From Acuticoccus sp039189655 (GTDB taxonomy: Bacteria > Pseudomonadota > Alphaproteobacteria > Rhizobiales > Amorphaceae), in the NCBI GenBank assembly GCA_039189655.1, contig JBCCYN010000002.1, positions 1-64,000 of the forward strand: a DNA stretch of 64,000 nt, in the 5' to 3' direction. The translations under genes were made by a program, and so were the position numbers. Positions 36,758-45,957 of the stretch are shown in pieces. The stretch's first letter is position 1; every line of letters begins with the position of its first letter. The notes under the pieces were generated by a model that had not been told where the DNA came from, made no database searches, and worked only from the letters and a program-made list of their open reading frames with translations.

Positions 36758-38662
36758 TCAGGCAGCGCGCCGCTGGGGCCGCCGCCGCTTCGTCCTAGAA
36801 TTGCTCTGTTCGTCGTCAAAGAGGTCGGCGAGCTGGTTCACCATGGCGCCGGCAAGTTCGTCGGCATCGACGATGGTCACCGCCCGGCGATAGTAGCGTG
36901 TCACGTCGTGGCCGATGCCAATGGCGATCAACTCCACCGGCGAGCGTTCCTCGATCTCGGCAATCACGCCGCGCAGGTGCTTTTCCAGATAGTTTCCGGC
37001 GTTCACCGAAAGGGTCGAATCGTCCACCGGCGCGCCATCGGAGATCATCATCAGAATGCGCCGCTGCTCGGGCCGCGCGATGAGGCGATCGTGCGCCCAC
37101 TGGAGCGCTTCGCCGTCGATGTTCTCCTTCAAGAGACCCTCGCGCATCATGAGGCCAAGGTTGCGCCTTGCCCGGCGCCAAGGGGCGTCGGCGGACTTGT
37201 AAATAATGTGGCGCAGATCATTGAGCCGGCCGGGGGAGGCGGGCTTGCCGTTCTGGAGCCAGTGGTCGCGGGAGGCGCCGCCCTTCCAGGCGCGGGTGGT
37301 GAAGCCCAGAATCTCCACTTTGACGTGGCAGCGCTCCAGGGTGCGGGCGAGGATGTCGGCGCAGGTGGCGGCGACCGAGATGGGCCGCCCGCGCATGGAG
37401 CCGGAATTGTCCAGGAGGAGCGTCACCACCGTGTCGCGAAACTCCGATTCCCGCTCGATCTTGAAGGCGAGCGGCTGCATGGGATCGGTCACAACCCGCG
37501 GCAGCCGGGCGGTATCAAGAACGCCTTCCTCCTGGTCAAAATCCCATGAGCGATTTTGCTGCGCCATCAGGCGACGCTGGAGGCGGTTGGCAAGACGGGC
37601 TACCGCGCCCTGCAGATGGCTGAGCTGGCGGTCCAGGAGGCCCCGTAGCCGGTCGAGCTCTGTGGCGTCGCAAAGGTCTTCTGCGGCGACCATCTCGTCG
37701 AATTTGCGCGTGTATACCTTGTAGGCGACACCCGGAAGCGCCCGCGGGTCCACGTCTTCCACGCGCACGCCGTCCATGGCCTCCTCGGCGTCGCCCATGT
37801 CGTCTTCGCGCATGTCTTCGGCGCTGAATTCGGAGTCTTCCACGTCCTCAGCGTTCTCGTCATCGCCAGATCGCTCAGAATCCTGGGGCGAAGCGTCTTC
37901 GCTTTCATCGTCTTCCCCAGCATCGGCCTCAGCCTCGTCCGGCGAATCCACTTCCCCGTCACCGTCTTGATCCTGCTCGTCCTCGCCAGCCTCCTGGCTC
38001 ATCTCTTCAGCCATATCGAGCTGGGCAAGGATGTCGCGAATGGCGCCGGCAAACGCCTTTTGGTCAGCCATTTGATCGCCGAGGCACTCTAAATTGTCGC
38101 CGCAGCGCTCCTCCAGCCACGGCCGCCACAAATCGACCAAGGTCCTGGCGCTTTCCGGCGGCGCTGCCCCGGTGAGTTTTTCGCGAACGAGCAGCGACAA
38201 CGCATCGTGGAGCGGTGCGTCGGCTTTGTCGGTAATCTCGTGATAGTTGCCTCGAAAGTAGCGATCTTCCAGCATCGCCGAAAGATTTTGCGCCACGCCG
38301 GGCATCGCCTGCGCGCCGAGCGCGTCGCATCGCGCTGTCTCTACGGCGTCAAAAATCGCTCTTGCATCACTCCCCTGGGGAGCGAAGCGTGAATGAAGGG
38401 CCGCGTCGTGCGAAGCGAGTTTGAGGGCAAACGAATCGCCGATCCCCCGAGTGACGCAGACATCCTTATGGGTCATGCGGCGAGGCGGCTCTGGAAGCCT
38501 TGCCTTTTCGCCCACCAGCGCCGGTTTGTCGCTGGAGTACGTGACCTCAAGGTCGGCATTGCCGGAGATGGCGCGCATAGTACCGGCCACCGCTGTGCGA
38601 AACGCATCGTGGCGCGCCTCATGGGCGCCTACCCGCCGAGAATTATCGCCCTGGCCTGCCAT
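36758..38662 (-). CDS. cobT: Aerobic cobaltochelatase subunit CobT
   Basis: 634 aa. CobT is the large partner of the AAA+ subunit CobS in the CobNST complex, which inserts cobalt into hydrogenobyrinic acid diamide during aerobic B12 synthesis. The N-terminal domain (about 1-215) is followed by a very acidic linker (about 220-305, rich in Asp/Glu) and a C-terminal von Willebrand A domain. The MIDAS motif is LLLDNSGSMRGRP, with MMISDGAPVDDST later. It is separated from cobS by a 147-codon gene and a 776-bp gap. Confidence 0.95.
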   Translation of the reverse strand: MAGQGDNSRRVGAHEARHDAFRTAVAGTMRAISGNADLEVTYSSDKPALVGEKARLPEPPRRMTHKDVCVTRGIGDSFALKLASHDAALHSRFAPQGSDARAIFDAVETARCDALGAQAMPGVAQNLSAMLEDRYFRGNYHEITDKADAPLHDALSLLVREKLTGAAPPESARTLVDLWRPWLEERCGDNLECLGDQMADQKAFAGAIRDILAQLDMAEEMSQEAGEDEQDQDGDGEVDSPDEAEADAGEDDESEDASPQDSERSGDDENAEDVEDSEFSAEDMREDDMGDAEEAMDGVRVEDVDPRALPGVAYKVYTRKFDEMVAAEDLCDATELDRLRGLLDRQLSHLQGAVARLANRLQRRLMAQQNRSWDFDQEEGVLDTARLPRVVTDPMQPLAFKIERESEFRDTVVTLLLDNSGSMRGRPISVAATCADILARTLERCHVKVEILGFTTRAWKGGASRDHWLQNGKPASPGRLNDLRHIIYKSADAPWRRARRNLGLMMREGLLKENIDGEALQWAHDRLIARPEQRRILMMISDGAPVDDSTLSVNAGNYLEKHLRGVIAEIEERSPVELIAIGIGHDVTRYYRRAVTIVDADELAGAMVNQLADLFDDEQSNSRTKRRRPQRRAA

Positions 38663-38697
38663 CAGCCTACTAGACCTCCGCGAACATGGCTGAAGAG

Positions 38698-39141
38698 CTA
38701 TGAGCCATCAACTGTGTCCCCTCTAAGCTTCGCCAGAGCTCGATCCAAATTTACTTCTGCCAGGAACTCCAGAATGGTTGTGTCGGTTCGCCGCGGCCGA
38801 GTCAAAAAATCCACTGGCCATTCGGTGACGCGCTCTTGCTTAACATGGGTAAACTGGTGGGGTTCTGGTTCGTCGATGTACTCGCGCTGGACTATGAGCG
38901 CGAGCGGTTCTTCAGCCCCCTCGGTCTTCTGCGAGAAATCGCGAGCACCCGCGTAGCTCTCAAACGCGTAGTAGTAGTCGTTTCCTTCGCATAGATCTTT
39001 CGCCCCCCGCTCAGGATGGCACCAGACCCGATACTCCAGAACATCGTCCCAAACGTATCCACCGCCCGCGCCCGCACGTGCAGGGTACGTTCCAACTTTT
39101 CGAGGATCGATGACGCGTGGAAAACCGTCTACGTTTGCCAT
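38698..39141 (-). CDS. Conserved protein between cobS and cobT (sometimes labelled GNAT acetyltransferase)
   Basis: 147 aa from ATG 39141, with ACGGAG 11 bases upstream; the GTG at 39153 has no spacing for a ribosome site. Sequence marks are FPRVIDPRKVGTYPARAGAG, YVWDDVLEYRVWCHPERGA, DYYYAFESYAGARDFSQ and EEPLALIVQREYIDEPEP. As far as I recall, relatives in Hyphomicrobiales occupy the same cobS-cobT interval and are often named GCN5-like acetyltransferases, but no acetyl-CoA loop (Q/RxxGxG/A) is visible here, so that label is doubtful. Soluble, function unknown. Confidence 0.7.
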   Translation of the reverse strand: MANVDGFPRVIDPRKVGTYPARAGAGGGYVWDDVLEYRVWCHPERGAKDLCEGNDYYYAFESYAGARDFSQKTEGAEEPLALIVQREYIDEPEPHQFTHVKQERVTEWPVDFLTRPRRTDTTILEFLAEVNLDRALAKLRGDTVDGS

Positions 39142-39528
39142 GGAATTCGGCACTCCGTTTCACGTGCTTTCGGCTACTTCCCTCTTCGCGCACAGCTCAT
39201 CGAAAAACGAACAGATTTGGCCGAGGCACGCGGCGAAGCGGATCATGCTAACCTCCATTCTTCGTCTTAGGTGGGCGCAGAGCTGGCACGCTAAAGAAGT
39301 CATAAACGTCTGCTTTTGTTGCTAAAATTGAATAGTTTAGCTGCGCAATATACGTCCGCGCCGGGTTTGTGAGTGCGGGTCTCTCCCCAGAGCGTTCAAT
39401 CTTAAACATCGCTCTTTTCTCTCTTTAATCCCGAACGTGTCGCTTGGCGTAGGGTGCCTTCGTGGTGCGCGGCCGGCCCACAGTAGACTAACGGCTATCG
39501 ACGTCATAATGTGGTCAACATTTACTGT

Positions 39529-39645
39529 ATGGATTGGTGTATACTTTTGCGATTATTAAAAATGGTTCGAGATATTTATAACATGAAATGGTATTTCTGG
39601 ATCGGTGTCAGTAACAATAACGATTTCGCTAGATTTTTACTTTAG
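39529..39645 (+). CDS. Possible 38-aa peptide in the AT-rich gap
   Basis: ATG at 39529 to TAG at 39645, reading MDWCILLRLLKMVRDIYNMK then WYFWIGVSNNNDFARFLL. It is hydrophobic, aromatic and amphipathic. No good ribosome site precedes it, and chance open frames are less likely but not rare in AT-rich DNA. The inverted repeat 22 bp downstream could end its transcript. Confidence 0.25.
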   Translation: MDWCILLRLLKMVRDIYNMKWYFWIGVSNNNDFARFLL

Positions 39646-39666
39646 TTCAATCAGTCGACGTTCACG

Positions 39667-39694
39667 GCTTTGATTTGCTCTAGCAAATCAAAGC
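39667..39694. repeat. 28-bp near-perfect inverted repeat
   Basis: GCTTTGATTTGCT and AGCAAATCAAAGC are exact 13-base arms separated by CT. Neither strand has a T run after it, so an intrinsic terminator is only possible. A protein-binding palindrome or the end of a mobile element are alternatives. Confidence 0.5.
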
Positions 39695-39917
39695 TGTGCT
39701 AAACGACCGAACAATGGTCACGCAATCTTGACATGTATGAGAGCGCACCGCCGGACGCTGAAACCTGCTTACCATTTCGACTGAAATCGCCCAATTCCCA
39801 AATCTCTTCCGGCTCAGGCATACCTGGCAGGAGCGGATGCACCGGTTCCTTTATCGCGTAGTAGATTATGTGGGCTCCCGCAAAGTGTCTCCTTTCGCTG
39901 AGTTCGCTCAGATTTAC

Positions 39918-40901
39918 CTAGTGCATCAAGCTTGGCGCGGCTGAGGCGAGTTCCTTGCCGAAGGCACGCTGATAAAACTCGGCGACGATGGCGCGCTCGG
40001 TTTCGTCGCACTTGTTGAGAAACGTAACCTCGAAGGCGAACGGTATTTCCGAAAAGATCTCAGCGTTTTCTGCCCAAGTGATGACCGTGCGCGGGCTCAT
40101 CACGGTGGAAAGGTCGCCGTTAATGAACGCGTTGCGCGTCATCTCGGCCACCTTCACCATACGGGTTACGGTGGCGCGACCCTCTTCGTCGCGATAGTGG
40201 GGTGCTTTGGACAAGACGATCTCCACCTCCACGTCGAGCGGCAGGTAGTTGAGTGTCGTGACGATGGACCAGCGGTCCATCTGCCCCTGGTTGATCTGTT
40301 GCGTGCCGTGGTAGAGCCCGGACGTGTCGCCAAGGCCCACGGTGTTGGCCGTCGCGAAAAGGCGAAACGCGTCGTGGGGCCGGATAACCCGGTTTTGGTC
40401 CAGCAGCGTCAGCCGCCCCGAAACTTCAAGCACCCGCTGAATGACGAACATCACATCCGGGCGCCCGGCATCGTACTCGTCAAACACCAGCGCTGTGTTG
40501 GTTTGTAGCGCCCAAGGCAAAATGCCATCGCGGAACTCGGTCACCTGGCTGCCGTCGCGAACGACGATGGCGTCCTTGCCGACGAGATCGATCCTCGAGA
40601 TATGGCTGTCGAGGTTGACACGCACGCAAGGCCAATTCAGCCGCGCCGCCACTTGCTCGATGTGGGTCGATTTTCCCGTCCCGTGATACCCAGCGATCAT
40701 GACGCGACGGTTGTGCTTGAAGCCGGCGAGGATCGCTTTGGTCGTGGGCGGGTCGAACACGTAGGATGCGTCGACGTCGGGCACATGCTCGGAACTCTCC
40801 GCAAAGGCGGGCACTTGCATATCGCTGTCGATGCCGAAGGTCTGTGCCGCAGAGACCGTGATGTCAGGCGTGCGGGTCGCCGCGGCAGGCGTCTGTGACA
40901 T
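39918..40901 (-). CDS. cobS: Aerobic cobaltochelatase subunit CobS
   Basis: 327 aa, usual length. This MoxR-type AAA+ ATPase drives cobalt insertion together with CobT and CobN. Walker A is MIAGYHGTGKSTHIEQ, Walker B is ALVFDEYDAGRPDVM, and FATANTVGLGDTSGLYHGTQ is the sensor/family segment. CobN is not in the window. It lies downstream of the J-domain gene on the same strand, separated by 195 bp. Confidence 0.95.
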   Translation of the reverse strand: MSQTPAAATRTPDITVSAAQTFGIDSDMQVPAFAESSEHVPDVDASYVFDPPTTKAILAGFKHNRRVMIAGYHGTGKSTHIEQVAARLNWPCVRVNLDSHISRIDLVGKDAIVVRDGSQVTEFRDGILPWALQTNTALVFDEYDAGRPDVMFVIQRVLEVSGRLTLLDQNRVIRPHDAFRLFATANTVGLGDTSGLYHGTQQINQGQMDRWSIVTTLNYLPLDVEVEIVLSKAPHYRDEEGRATVTRMVKVAEMTRNAFINGDLSTVMSPRTVITWAENAEIFSEIPFAFEVTFLNKCDETERAIVAEFYQRAFGKELASAAPSLMH

Positions 40902-41096
40902 AAAATTCCTCTAGGTCCGCAATGGGCGAGGCGCTTTTTGAAAGGACGGTCGGCGGAGTTATCAAACCCTGCCGGCCGTTGCTGGCGCACAAGGATCACT
41001 CCTAGCGCCTATTGGCCCAGACTTCAAAATGCACCCGGCAACTTTTCGCCATGCTCGGCCCGATGGCCCGGGCGAGTAACCGGCTGACCGCAAAAC

Positions 41097-41717
41097 CTAG
41101 CAATAACCAGCGCGGCGCAGCACGTTGTAGGCGTTGATGATGCTGCGCAATCGATCCTCGGATCCACGGTCGCCTTGGTTGGCATCCGGATGGTGGCGTT
41201 TAACAAGTGTTTTATATCGCGCCTTTATGGCATCCTTCGACGCTGTGTCCTCAAGGCCCATCACCTCAAAGGCATGGCGCTCTGGTCCTTTCGCCTGGCG
41301 GCGCTCAGCAGGTTCTGCCTCCGCCGCCCCATCGCCGCCAAAAAGTCCGAACGGATCGTCGTAAAGGCTGCTCCAAGCCGCTTTGGCCGCGCCACTTTTG
41401 GCGCCTCGCACGCCGATGGGCTTGGTGGGCCGGTGCCCGGTGATGGCGTCACGCTGGTAGGCGATGACATCGTCGTCGCTCATCCCGTCGAAATAGTTGT
41501 AGGTCTTGTTGTACTCGCGCACGTGGTCGAGGCAGAACCAATGGTACTGGCCCTCTTTGCCGCGACCCTTTGGCGCCCTGTACTCCGCCGAAGCCGTGCA
41601 GCCGGGCACATCGCACGCACGGTTGATCGTCGCCTGCTCGCCGCCAGAGCTACCGCGCCCGCCGCCTCGGCGGCGAGAGACTCTGATGCGGTCATAGTCC
41701 TTCGACGAAAAGTCCAT
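41097..41717 (-). CDS. J-domain (DnaJ-like) protein
   Basis: 206 aa. The C-terminal J domain (about 140-206) has HAFEVMGLEDTASKDAIKAR and the HPD tripeptide in LVKRHHPDANQGD, needed to stimulate Hsp70 ATPase. The N-terminal half has two Cys pairs or Cys/His positions (RACDVPGCTASAEYRAP and WFCLDHVREYNKTYNYFDG) that may bind a metal. This class of J protein precedes cobS in many Hyphomicrobiales; a link to cobaltochelatase assembly is plausible but unproven. Confidence 0.88.
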   Translation of the reverse strand: MDFSSKDYDRIRVSRRRGGGRGSSGGEQATINRACDVPGCTASAEYRAPKGRGKEGQYHWFCLDHVREYNKTYNYFDGMSDDDVIAYQRDAITGHRPTKPIGVRGAKSGAAKAAWSSLYDDPFGLFGGDGAAEAEPAERRQAKGPERHAFEVMGLEDTASKDAIKARYKTLVKRHHPDANQGDRGSEDRLRSIINAYNVLRRAGYC

Positions 41718-42226
41718 CGCTCGATTATGGGCGGCTCCGGATCTGCGAACAAGGACTTGACTTTTCCTCCTTCACAATTGGTGTGCGATACTCGTGGGAG
41801 GGGGGCAGCCAGCGGCAAGCGCTCGGCAGAATCGTTCAAAATTCCACGTTCTCCTTCGAAAAATTTTGCGCACCAAACCTCGGAATTTTTGGCCCATGCC
41901 GACACAAGGCCGTTCGCAAAACTGAAATTCCGCTAGGGCTGTTGAAAGGACTGGCGCCGATTTGGTGAAACGAAAAGACAAGGACAACCGCAGGGGTCGG
42001 CGGTCGTCAACATCCCGCCGTAAGCGTTTGTTGCAGGTCTATGAAAAAACGCTCGCACAAGAACACTCACTCTGGATTTTGATTACTTACAGATATTGTT
42101 GATTCAAAAAACAGCGCGGCAATATGCATCGCGAGGCAAGTACGGCGCGGCTCGAGCCCTTCTCAATTGCCTAGGCCCGCAGTCGCTACTCGGAAGACAG
42201 GGCGCCGCGGCGATCATCTTCGGTTC
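41718..42226. other. Gene-poor stretch between the J-domain gene and the FMN-binding protein gene
   Basis: About 510 bp. The best frame is GTG 41965 to TGA 42102, a 45-aa basic peptide beginning (M)KRKDKDNRRGRRSSTSRRKR; it has a weak GAAAGGA 18 bases upstream and no recognised relatives. The last 150 bp are A/T-rich. Nothing here is firmly a gene. Confidence 0.35.
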
Positions 42227-42856
42227 CTACCACATGGTTTTTGCCGCGCGACCTGGCCACTCCGCATCATAGGCTTTGCCGTCGATGGCGCTTGCGGTTA
42301 TTTCATCAAGAATTTCGCCGGGGGTGGGCAGGTTTGCCGGCTCTTTGAAGCCGCCGTCCCAGAGACGCGCGCGCAAAATTGCCCTGGCGCACTGGAAGTA
42401 AACCTCGCTCACACGAACGAGGATGACGGTGCGCGGTGCGCTTCCGCGAACGGTGTAGCGGTCACACATGCGTGGGTCGGCAGTGACGCGGGCCAAGCCG
42501 TTAACGCGGACAATCGTGTTGCATCGCGGGATCATGAACATCAGCGAGATGCGCGGATCGCGGACGATATTGCGTAGCGTGTCGATGCGGTTGTTGCCGC
42601 GCCGATCGGGTATGGCGAGGGTAGATTCATCAACCACGTCAGCCACCGGGCCATCGTCACCGCGGGGGGAGCAGTCGAGTCCGGCGTCACCAACGCTTGC
42701 AAGGGCGCAGAATGGCGATGCGTCGATCAGCGCCCGATATTGCGGCGTGATGCGTCGGGAGACTTTGGCTGTGGAGGAAAGATTGGGAGTACCATAGAAC
42801 TGTTCTAACTCTTCTTCGCTGGTGATCCAGCGCATTTCGCCGTTGTCACCTGCCAC
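42227..42856 (-). CDS. Pyridoxamine 5'-phosphate oxidase-related FMN-binding protein
   Basis: 209 aa from GTG 42856, which is preceded by AAGGGGGG; an ATG at 42835 is an alternative. It has a split-barrel flavin-binding fold with RALIDASPFCALASVGDAGL, DCSPRGDDGPVADVVDE and IPDRRGNNRIDTLRNIVRDP, as in the subgroup of PNPOx-like proteins of about 200 aa seen in alphaproteobacteria and mycobacteria. The exact substrate is unknown; an FMN- or F420-dependent reductase is possible. It is divergent from the Cfa-like gene. Confidence 0.8.
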   Translation of the reverse strand: MAGDNGEMRWITSEEELEQFYGTPNLSSTAKVSRRITPQYRALIDASPFCALASVGDAGLDCSPRGDDGPVADVVDESTLAIPDRRGNNRIDTLRNIVRDPRISLMFMIPRCNTIVRVNGLARVTADPRMCDRYTVRGSAPRTVILVRVSEVYFQCARAILRARLWDGGFKEPANLPTPGEILDEITASAIDGKAYDAEWPGRAAKTMW

Positions 42857-43003
42857 ACTGCCCCCCTTTCTGGCGGTCAAATTTCGTTCCCGGAGCGCTC
42901 TGCGCCTTGCCCCCTTGTGGGCGACTGTGCCAATGCCCCGCTAAACCCTACCAGCAATCCATGTTGGCGCAGCGTTCAATGCCGCGCGGACCGGAGGCTC
43001 GCC

Positions 43004-43906
43004 ATGACACGCCCCGCTCGCTTCTCGCCCATAGACACCGCTGCTGCGCAGAATATGACGGCCGAGCAGGCGATCCAGTTTCACTACGATAACGATACCA
43101 GATTCTTCTCTCTCTGGCTCGACCCGACCCTTTCCTACTCATGCGCACGCTGGCGCGACCCGTTCGACCGCGCCGCCCGCGCCAAAGACCTGAATGCGGC
43201 GCAGGCCGAGAAAATCCGCTACCACCTCGCCTCGGCGGCAATCCCGAAGGGTGGCCGTCTCATCGATATCGGCTGCGGCTGGGGTGCTGTGTTGGAGGCC
43301 GCGGTTAAGGCCGATCCCACGGCGACCGCTTTGGGCCTTACGCTGTCGCGCGACCAGCACGACCACATTCTGGCGCGTGGCGTACCGGGGGTTTCTTGTC
43401 TGCTGCGCGATGTGTTCGCCTTCGAGAGCGCAGAACCGTTCGATGGCGCCATCTCCATCGGCGCTTTTGAACATTTTGCGCGACCCAAGATGGACCGCGG
43501 CCAAAAGGTCGCTGTCTACCGGGCCTTCTTTGAGCGCACGGCTGCGCTCCTTGCCAAGAACGCTCGATTTTCGCTGCAGACGATCGTGTGGGACACGGTG
43601 TCGTTCGACGAAGCAAAACGGCTCCTGCCACAGACGGTCTTTCCCCAGTCGGACATCCCGTTCATCGAAGAGATCGCCGATGCGTCCGGGGAAACGTTCC
43701 GCCTCGTTCATCTGGAAAACGATCCTGAGGAGTATGCGCTCACGCTCTCCTCCTGGATCAAGAACTTGCGGTCCGTCCGAGAGACCGTGGTGAGCGAATG
43801 GGGTGAAGAAAAGTACGCCTTCTTTGAGGATTATCTCCGCCGCTCACGCCTTGCGTTCAAGCAGCGCTACAACTCCCTCGCCCGGTTCATCCTCGTACGC
43901 CGCTAG
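43004..43906 (+). CDS. Cyclopropane-fatty-acid synthase-like methyltransferase
   Basis: 300 aa from ATG 43004, with GGAGG nearby; the longer frame from 42917 has no family similarity at its N-terminus. Landmarks are IQFHYDNDTRFFSLWLDPTL and YSCARW, then the SAM motif LIDIGCGWGAVLEAAVK, GLTLSRDQHDHI, and SIGAFEHFARPK with the family Glu-His. It is shorter than E. coli Cfa (382 aa) and lacks its N-terminal domain, like mycolic-acid or Cfa-like transferases. It probably acts on membrane lipids at the inner membrane. Confidence 0.85.
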   Translation: MTRPARFSPIDTAAAQNMTAEQAIQFHYDNDTRFFSLWLDPTLSYSCARWRDPFDRAARAKDLNAAQAEKIRYHLASAAIPKGGRLIDIGCGWGAVLEAAVKADPTATALGLTLSRDQHDHILARGVPGVSCLLRDVFAFESAEPFDGAISIGAFEHFARPKMDRGQKVAVYRAFFERTAALLAKNARFSLQTIVWDTVSFDEAKRLLPQTVFPQSDIPFIEEIADASGETFRLVHLENDPEEYALTLSSWIKNLRSVRETVVSEWGEEKYAFFEDYLRRSRLAFKQRYNSLARFILVRR

Positions 43907-44050
43907 GCGATGTGGGCGGATTGTGCGCAGTCTGCCCGCAGACCGAGAACCTGGTGGGGGCGACAACGTCGTCTCGCGACCAGCGCTAAAAATAGTTAGC
44001 CTTTTGTGCGGTTTGGCCAAAGACAATACCCAACGCCGCAGAAAGGGGCT

Positions 44051-44398
44051 CTAGGTGCTCTTGCCGCTGGCGCACGACAAGCAGAGCGGCGTTGCGGCGT
44101 CAAAATTCAGGCGCTTGGGCTCGATATCTTCCTCGCACCTGACGCATAGCCCGAAAGTGCCCTGGTCTAGGCGGTCGAGCGCGGCGCGGATCTTTGCCAT
44201 TTCATGGCCTCGGCGCCGGGACTGGGCGGCCGCCATGGCCTGCATTTGCATGGCATCCATGCGGCTCAGGCGCCCGACACTGGTCTGATCGAGTTCCACG
44301 GGCGCGCGGCGGTCGGATGTGTCCTCGTCCTGGGCCACTAGAGTTTTGAGGTCGTGTTCAAGCCGGGCGCGGAATTGGGCTTCATCGGCGGGGGTCAT
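44051..44398 (-). CDS. DksA/TraR C4-type zinc-finger protein
   Basis: 115 aa. The C-terminal zinc finger is FGLCVRCEEDIEP and TPLCLSCASG (four Cys). The N-terminal part is a helical coiled coil with RAALDRLDQGTFG before the finger, as in DksA-like proteins that enter the secondary channel of RNA polymerase. The coiled-coil tip residues of true DksA (DxxDxA) are not obvious, so regulatory output is uncertain. The start overlaps the transporter gene's stop (ATGA). Confidence 0.85.
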   Translation of the reverse strand: MTPADEAQFRARLEHDLKTLVAQDEDTSDRRAPVELDQTSVGRLSRMDAMQMQAMAAAQSRRRGHEMAKIRAALDRLDQGTFGLCVRCEEDIEPKRLNFDAATPLCLSCASGKST

Positions 44399-45285
44399 CG
44401 GGATTTGCCGGCTCGGGCAGACGCGAAGGCGGCAAGGCCCGCGCCGCCCGCAATGAGGATTGCGGCGAGGAAGAGCACTTTGCTCGGAGCCGCGATTCCG
44501 AACGCGACCAGGAGGATTGTCGCGATGAGGGGCGCTGCGTAGGAACCGACGCCGAGAAGCTGGATATCACCGTGTTTCATCCCGACATCCCAAACGTAGA
44601 AGGCTCCCCCGACCGGGCCCAGACCGAGCCCGACCACCGCGGCCCATTCGCCGGCATTCTGGGGCCACACCGTTTCCTCAAGGATAACATGGCAAAGGGC
44701 TGCGAGCACTGATGCCAGAAGGCAGAATCCGGCCACCACATCGCTGGGAACGCGCCCCACGAGCCGGCTCGTGACCGAGTAAGTTGACCATATGAACGCA
44801 CAGGCCAGCGCTGCGGCGTAGCCCAAGACATATCGCGTCTCGAACTCCAACGACCCCCCGTTCGTCACGAGCAGCGTTGCTCCCGAGAGCGCCGCCAATG
44901 CGCCCACCAAGTGGAAAGGGCGCAGGCTTTCCCCCGGCAAAAGGCCAGAGAAGAGGACGATGAGTAGGGGCCAAAGATTAGCGATAAGGTTCGCTTCGGC
45001 CGGCGGCGCGTTGCGTAGGGCCGTGAAATAAAAAAAGTGGTAGCCAAAAATCCCGCCGACCCCGAGGAGCCAGATGCGAAGGGGTTGGGTGAACCGCTGC
45101 CGAACCGATCCGCCCCGGGCGACAATGGCCACAAGGCCGATGAGGCCGCCGATGAGAAAGCAGAGCGCAGAAAGCTGAAAAGGCGGGACTTTTCCAGAAA
45201 GTACGGTGAGAAGGGCAAGCAGCGCCCAAGACAAGATCGCCAGAAATCCGATGCTTGTGGCAAGCGAACGGGAGGGGGTGGTCAT
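44395..45285 (-). CDS. DMT-superfamily (EamA) transporter
   Basis: 296 aa, about ten hydrophobic helices in two EamA repeats. The first has FHLVGALAALSGATLLVTNG at its end; the second has ACAFIWSTYSVTSRLVGRVP and AAPLIATILLVAFGIAAP. The substrate is unknown; amino acid or metabolite export is typical. It lies 63 bp downstream of the isomerase gene and overlaps the DksA-like gene. Confidence 0.85.
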   Translation of the reverse strand: MTTPSRSLATSIGFLAILSWALLALLTVLSGKVPPFQLSALCFLIGGLIGLVAIVARGGSVRQRFTQPLRIWLLGVGGIFGYHFFYFTALRNAPPAEANLIANLWPLLIVLFSGLLPGESLRPFHLVGALAALSGATLLVTNGGSLEFETRYVLGYAAALACAFIWSTYSVTSRLVGRVPSDVVAGFCLLASVLAALCHVILEETVWPQNAGEWAAVVGLGLGPVGGAFYVWDVGMKHGDIQLLGVGSYAAPLIATILLVAFGIAAPSKVLFLAAILIAGGAGLAAFASARAGKSR

Positions 45286-45348
45286 GGGCTTTGACCGGGG
45301 CTTGGCGGTGCGAACGGCTTGGGTCGCAAGCAGTCGGGCTTCGCCACG

Positions 45349-45957
45349 CTAGCCGCGTTTCGGCAGTGCACCAGTCGTTTCCCAGGCCAGCGCGTCTTTG
45401 ATCCGCTCACTCCCCCAAAACAACGCTCCATCACCACAAACAAATGTAGGCGCACCAAAAATCCCGAGCGATCTGGCCTCGTCGACGGTGGCGAAAAGGG
45501 CGTCTTTGGCGTCTTGGGATGTCGCCCCCTCGATGACGGCCTCCTGTTCGAGACCAGCCTCCTTCGCCGCACTACCAATGACACCGACGTCAGAGATATC
45601 AGCGCCGTCGCGAAAAACTTGGTCAAACAGCGCGCGGGTCAGAGCGGGACGCAGGGCCGGCTCCACCGCCAACGCGGCGCGTCCCGCCTTGACGCTATTT
45701 TGCGGAAAGGGGTGAGGGCGCACGAACGGCAACCCCAGGTGCGCGGCGCGCCGGGCAATGTCGCTCCACATGTAGTCCGCCTTCGCCGGACTGACGAGGT
45801 TGGGCGAACCACCATAGCCTGCGTCCTTGAAGATCGGCCCGAGCAAGAATGGCCGCCATGCTAGGGAAACCCCGGCCGCTTCAGCCATTGGCTCGATGGT
45901 CTGTGCGGCCAGATAGGAGTAGCTTGAGGAAAAGTCGTACCAGAAGGTGAGCACCAT
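45349..45957 (-). CDS. 2-hydroxychromene-2-carboxylate isomerase family protein (DsbA-like fold)
   Basis: 202 aa. It starts MVLTFWYDFSSSYSYLAAQT, with the catalytic Ser of the kappa-class GST/HCCA isomerase group in place of a CxxC. Other marks are AWRPFLLGPIFKDAGYGGSP, LPFVRPHPFPQNSVKA and the cis-Pro loop LGIFGAPTFVCGDGALFWGSERI. Enzymes of this family use glutathione to isomerise naphthalene-degradation intermediates, but most genomic copies have unknown substrates. First gene of a three-gene operon with the DMT and DksA-like genes. Confidence 0.85.
   Translation of the reverse strand: MVLTFWYDFSSSYSYLAAQTIEPMAEAAGVSLAWRPFLLGPIFKDAGYGGSPNLVSPAKADYMWSDIARRAAHLGLPFVRPHPFPQNSVKAGRAALAVEPALRPALTRALFDQVFRDGADISDVGVIGSAAKEAGLEQEAVIEGATSQDAKDALFATVDEARSLGIFGAPTFVCGDGALFWGSERIKDALAWETTGALPKRG

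Larger units (their letters stand above)
39142..39917. other. AT-rich gap downstream of cobS
   Basis: 776 bp with no established gene. From about 39300 to 39720 it is clearly richer in A/T than the rest of the window. It holds a 38-codon frame (39529-39645) and a near-perfect 28-bp inverted repeat (39667-39694, arms GCTTTGATTTGCT and AGCAAATCAAAGC). The composition suggests foreign or non-coding DNA. I see no transposase trace. Confidence 0.5.
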
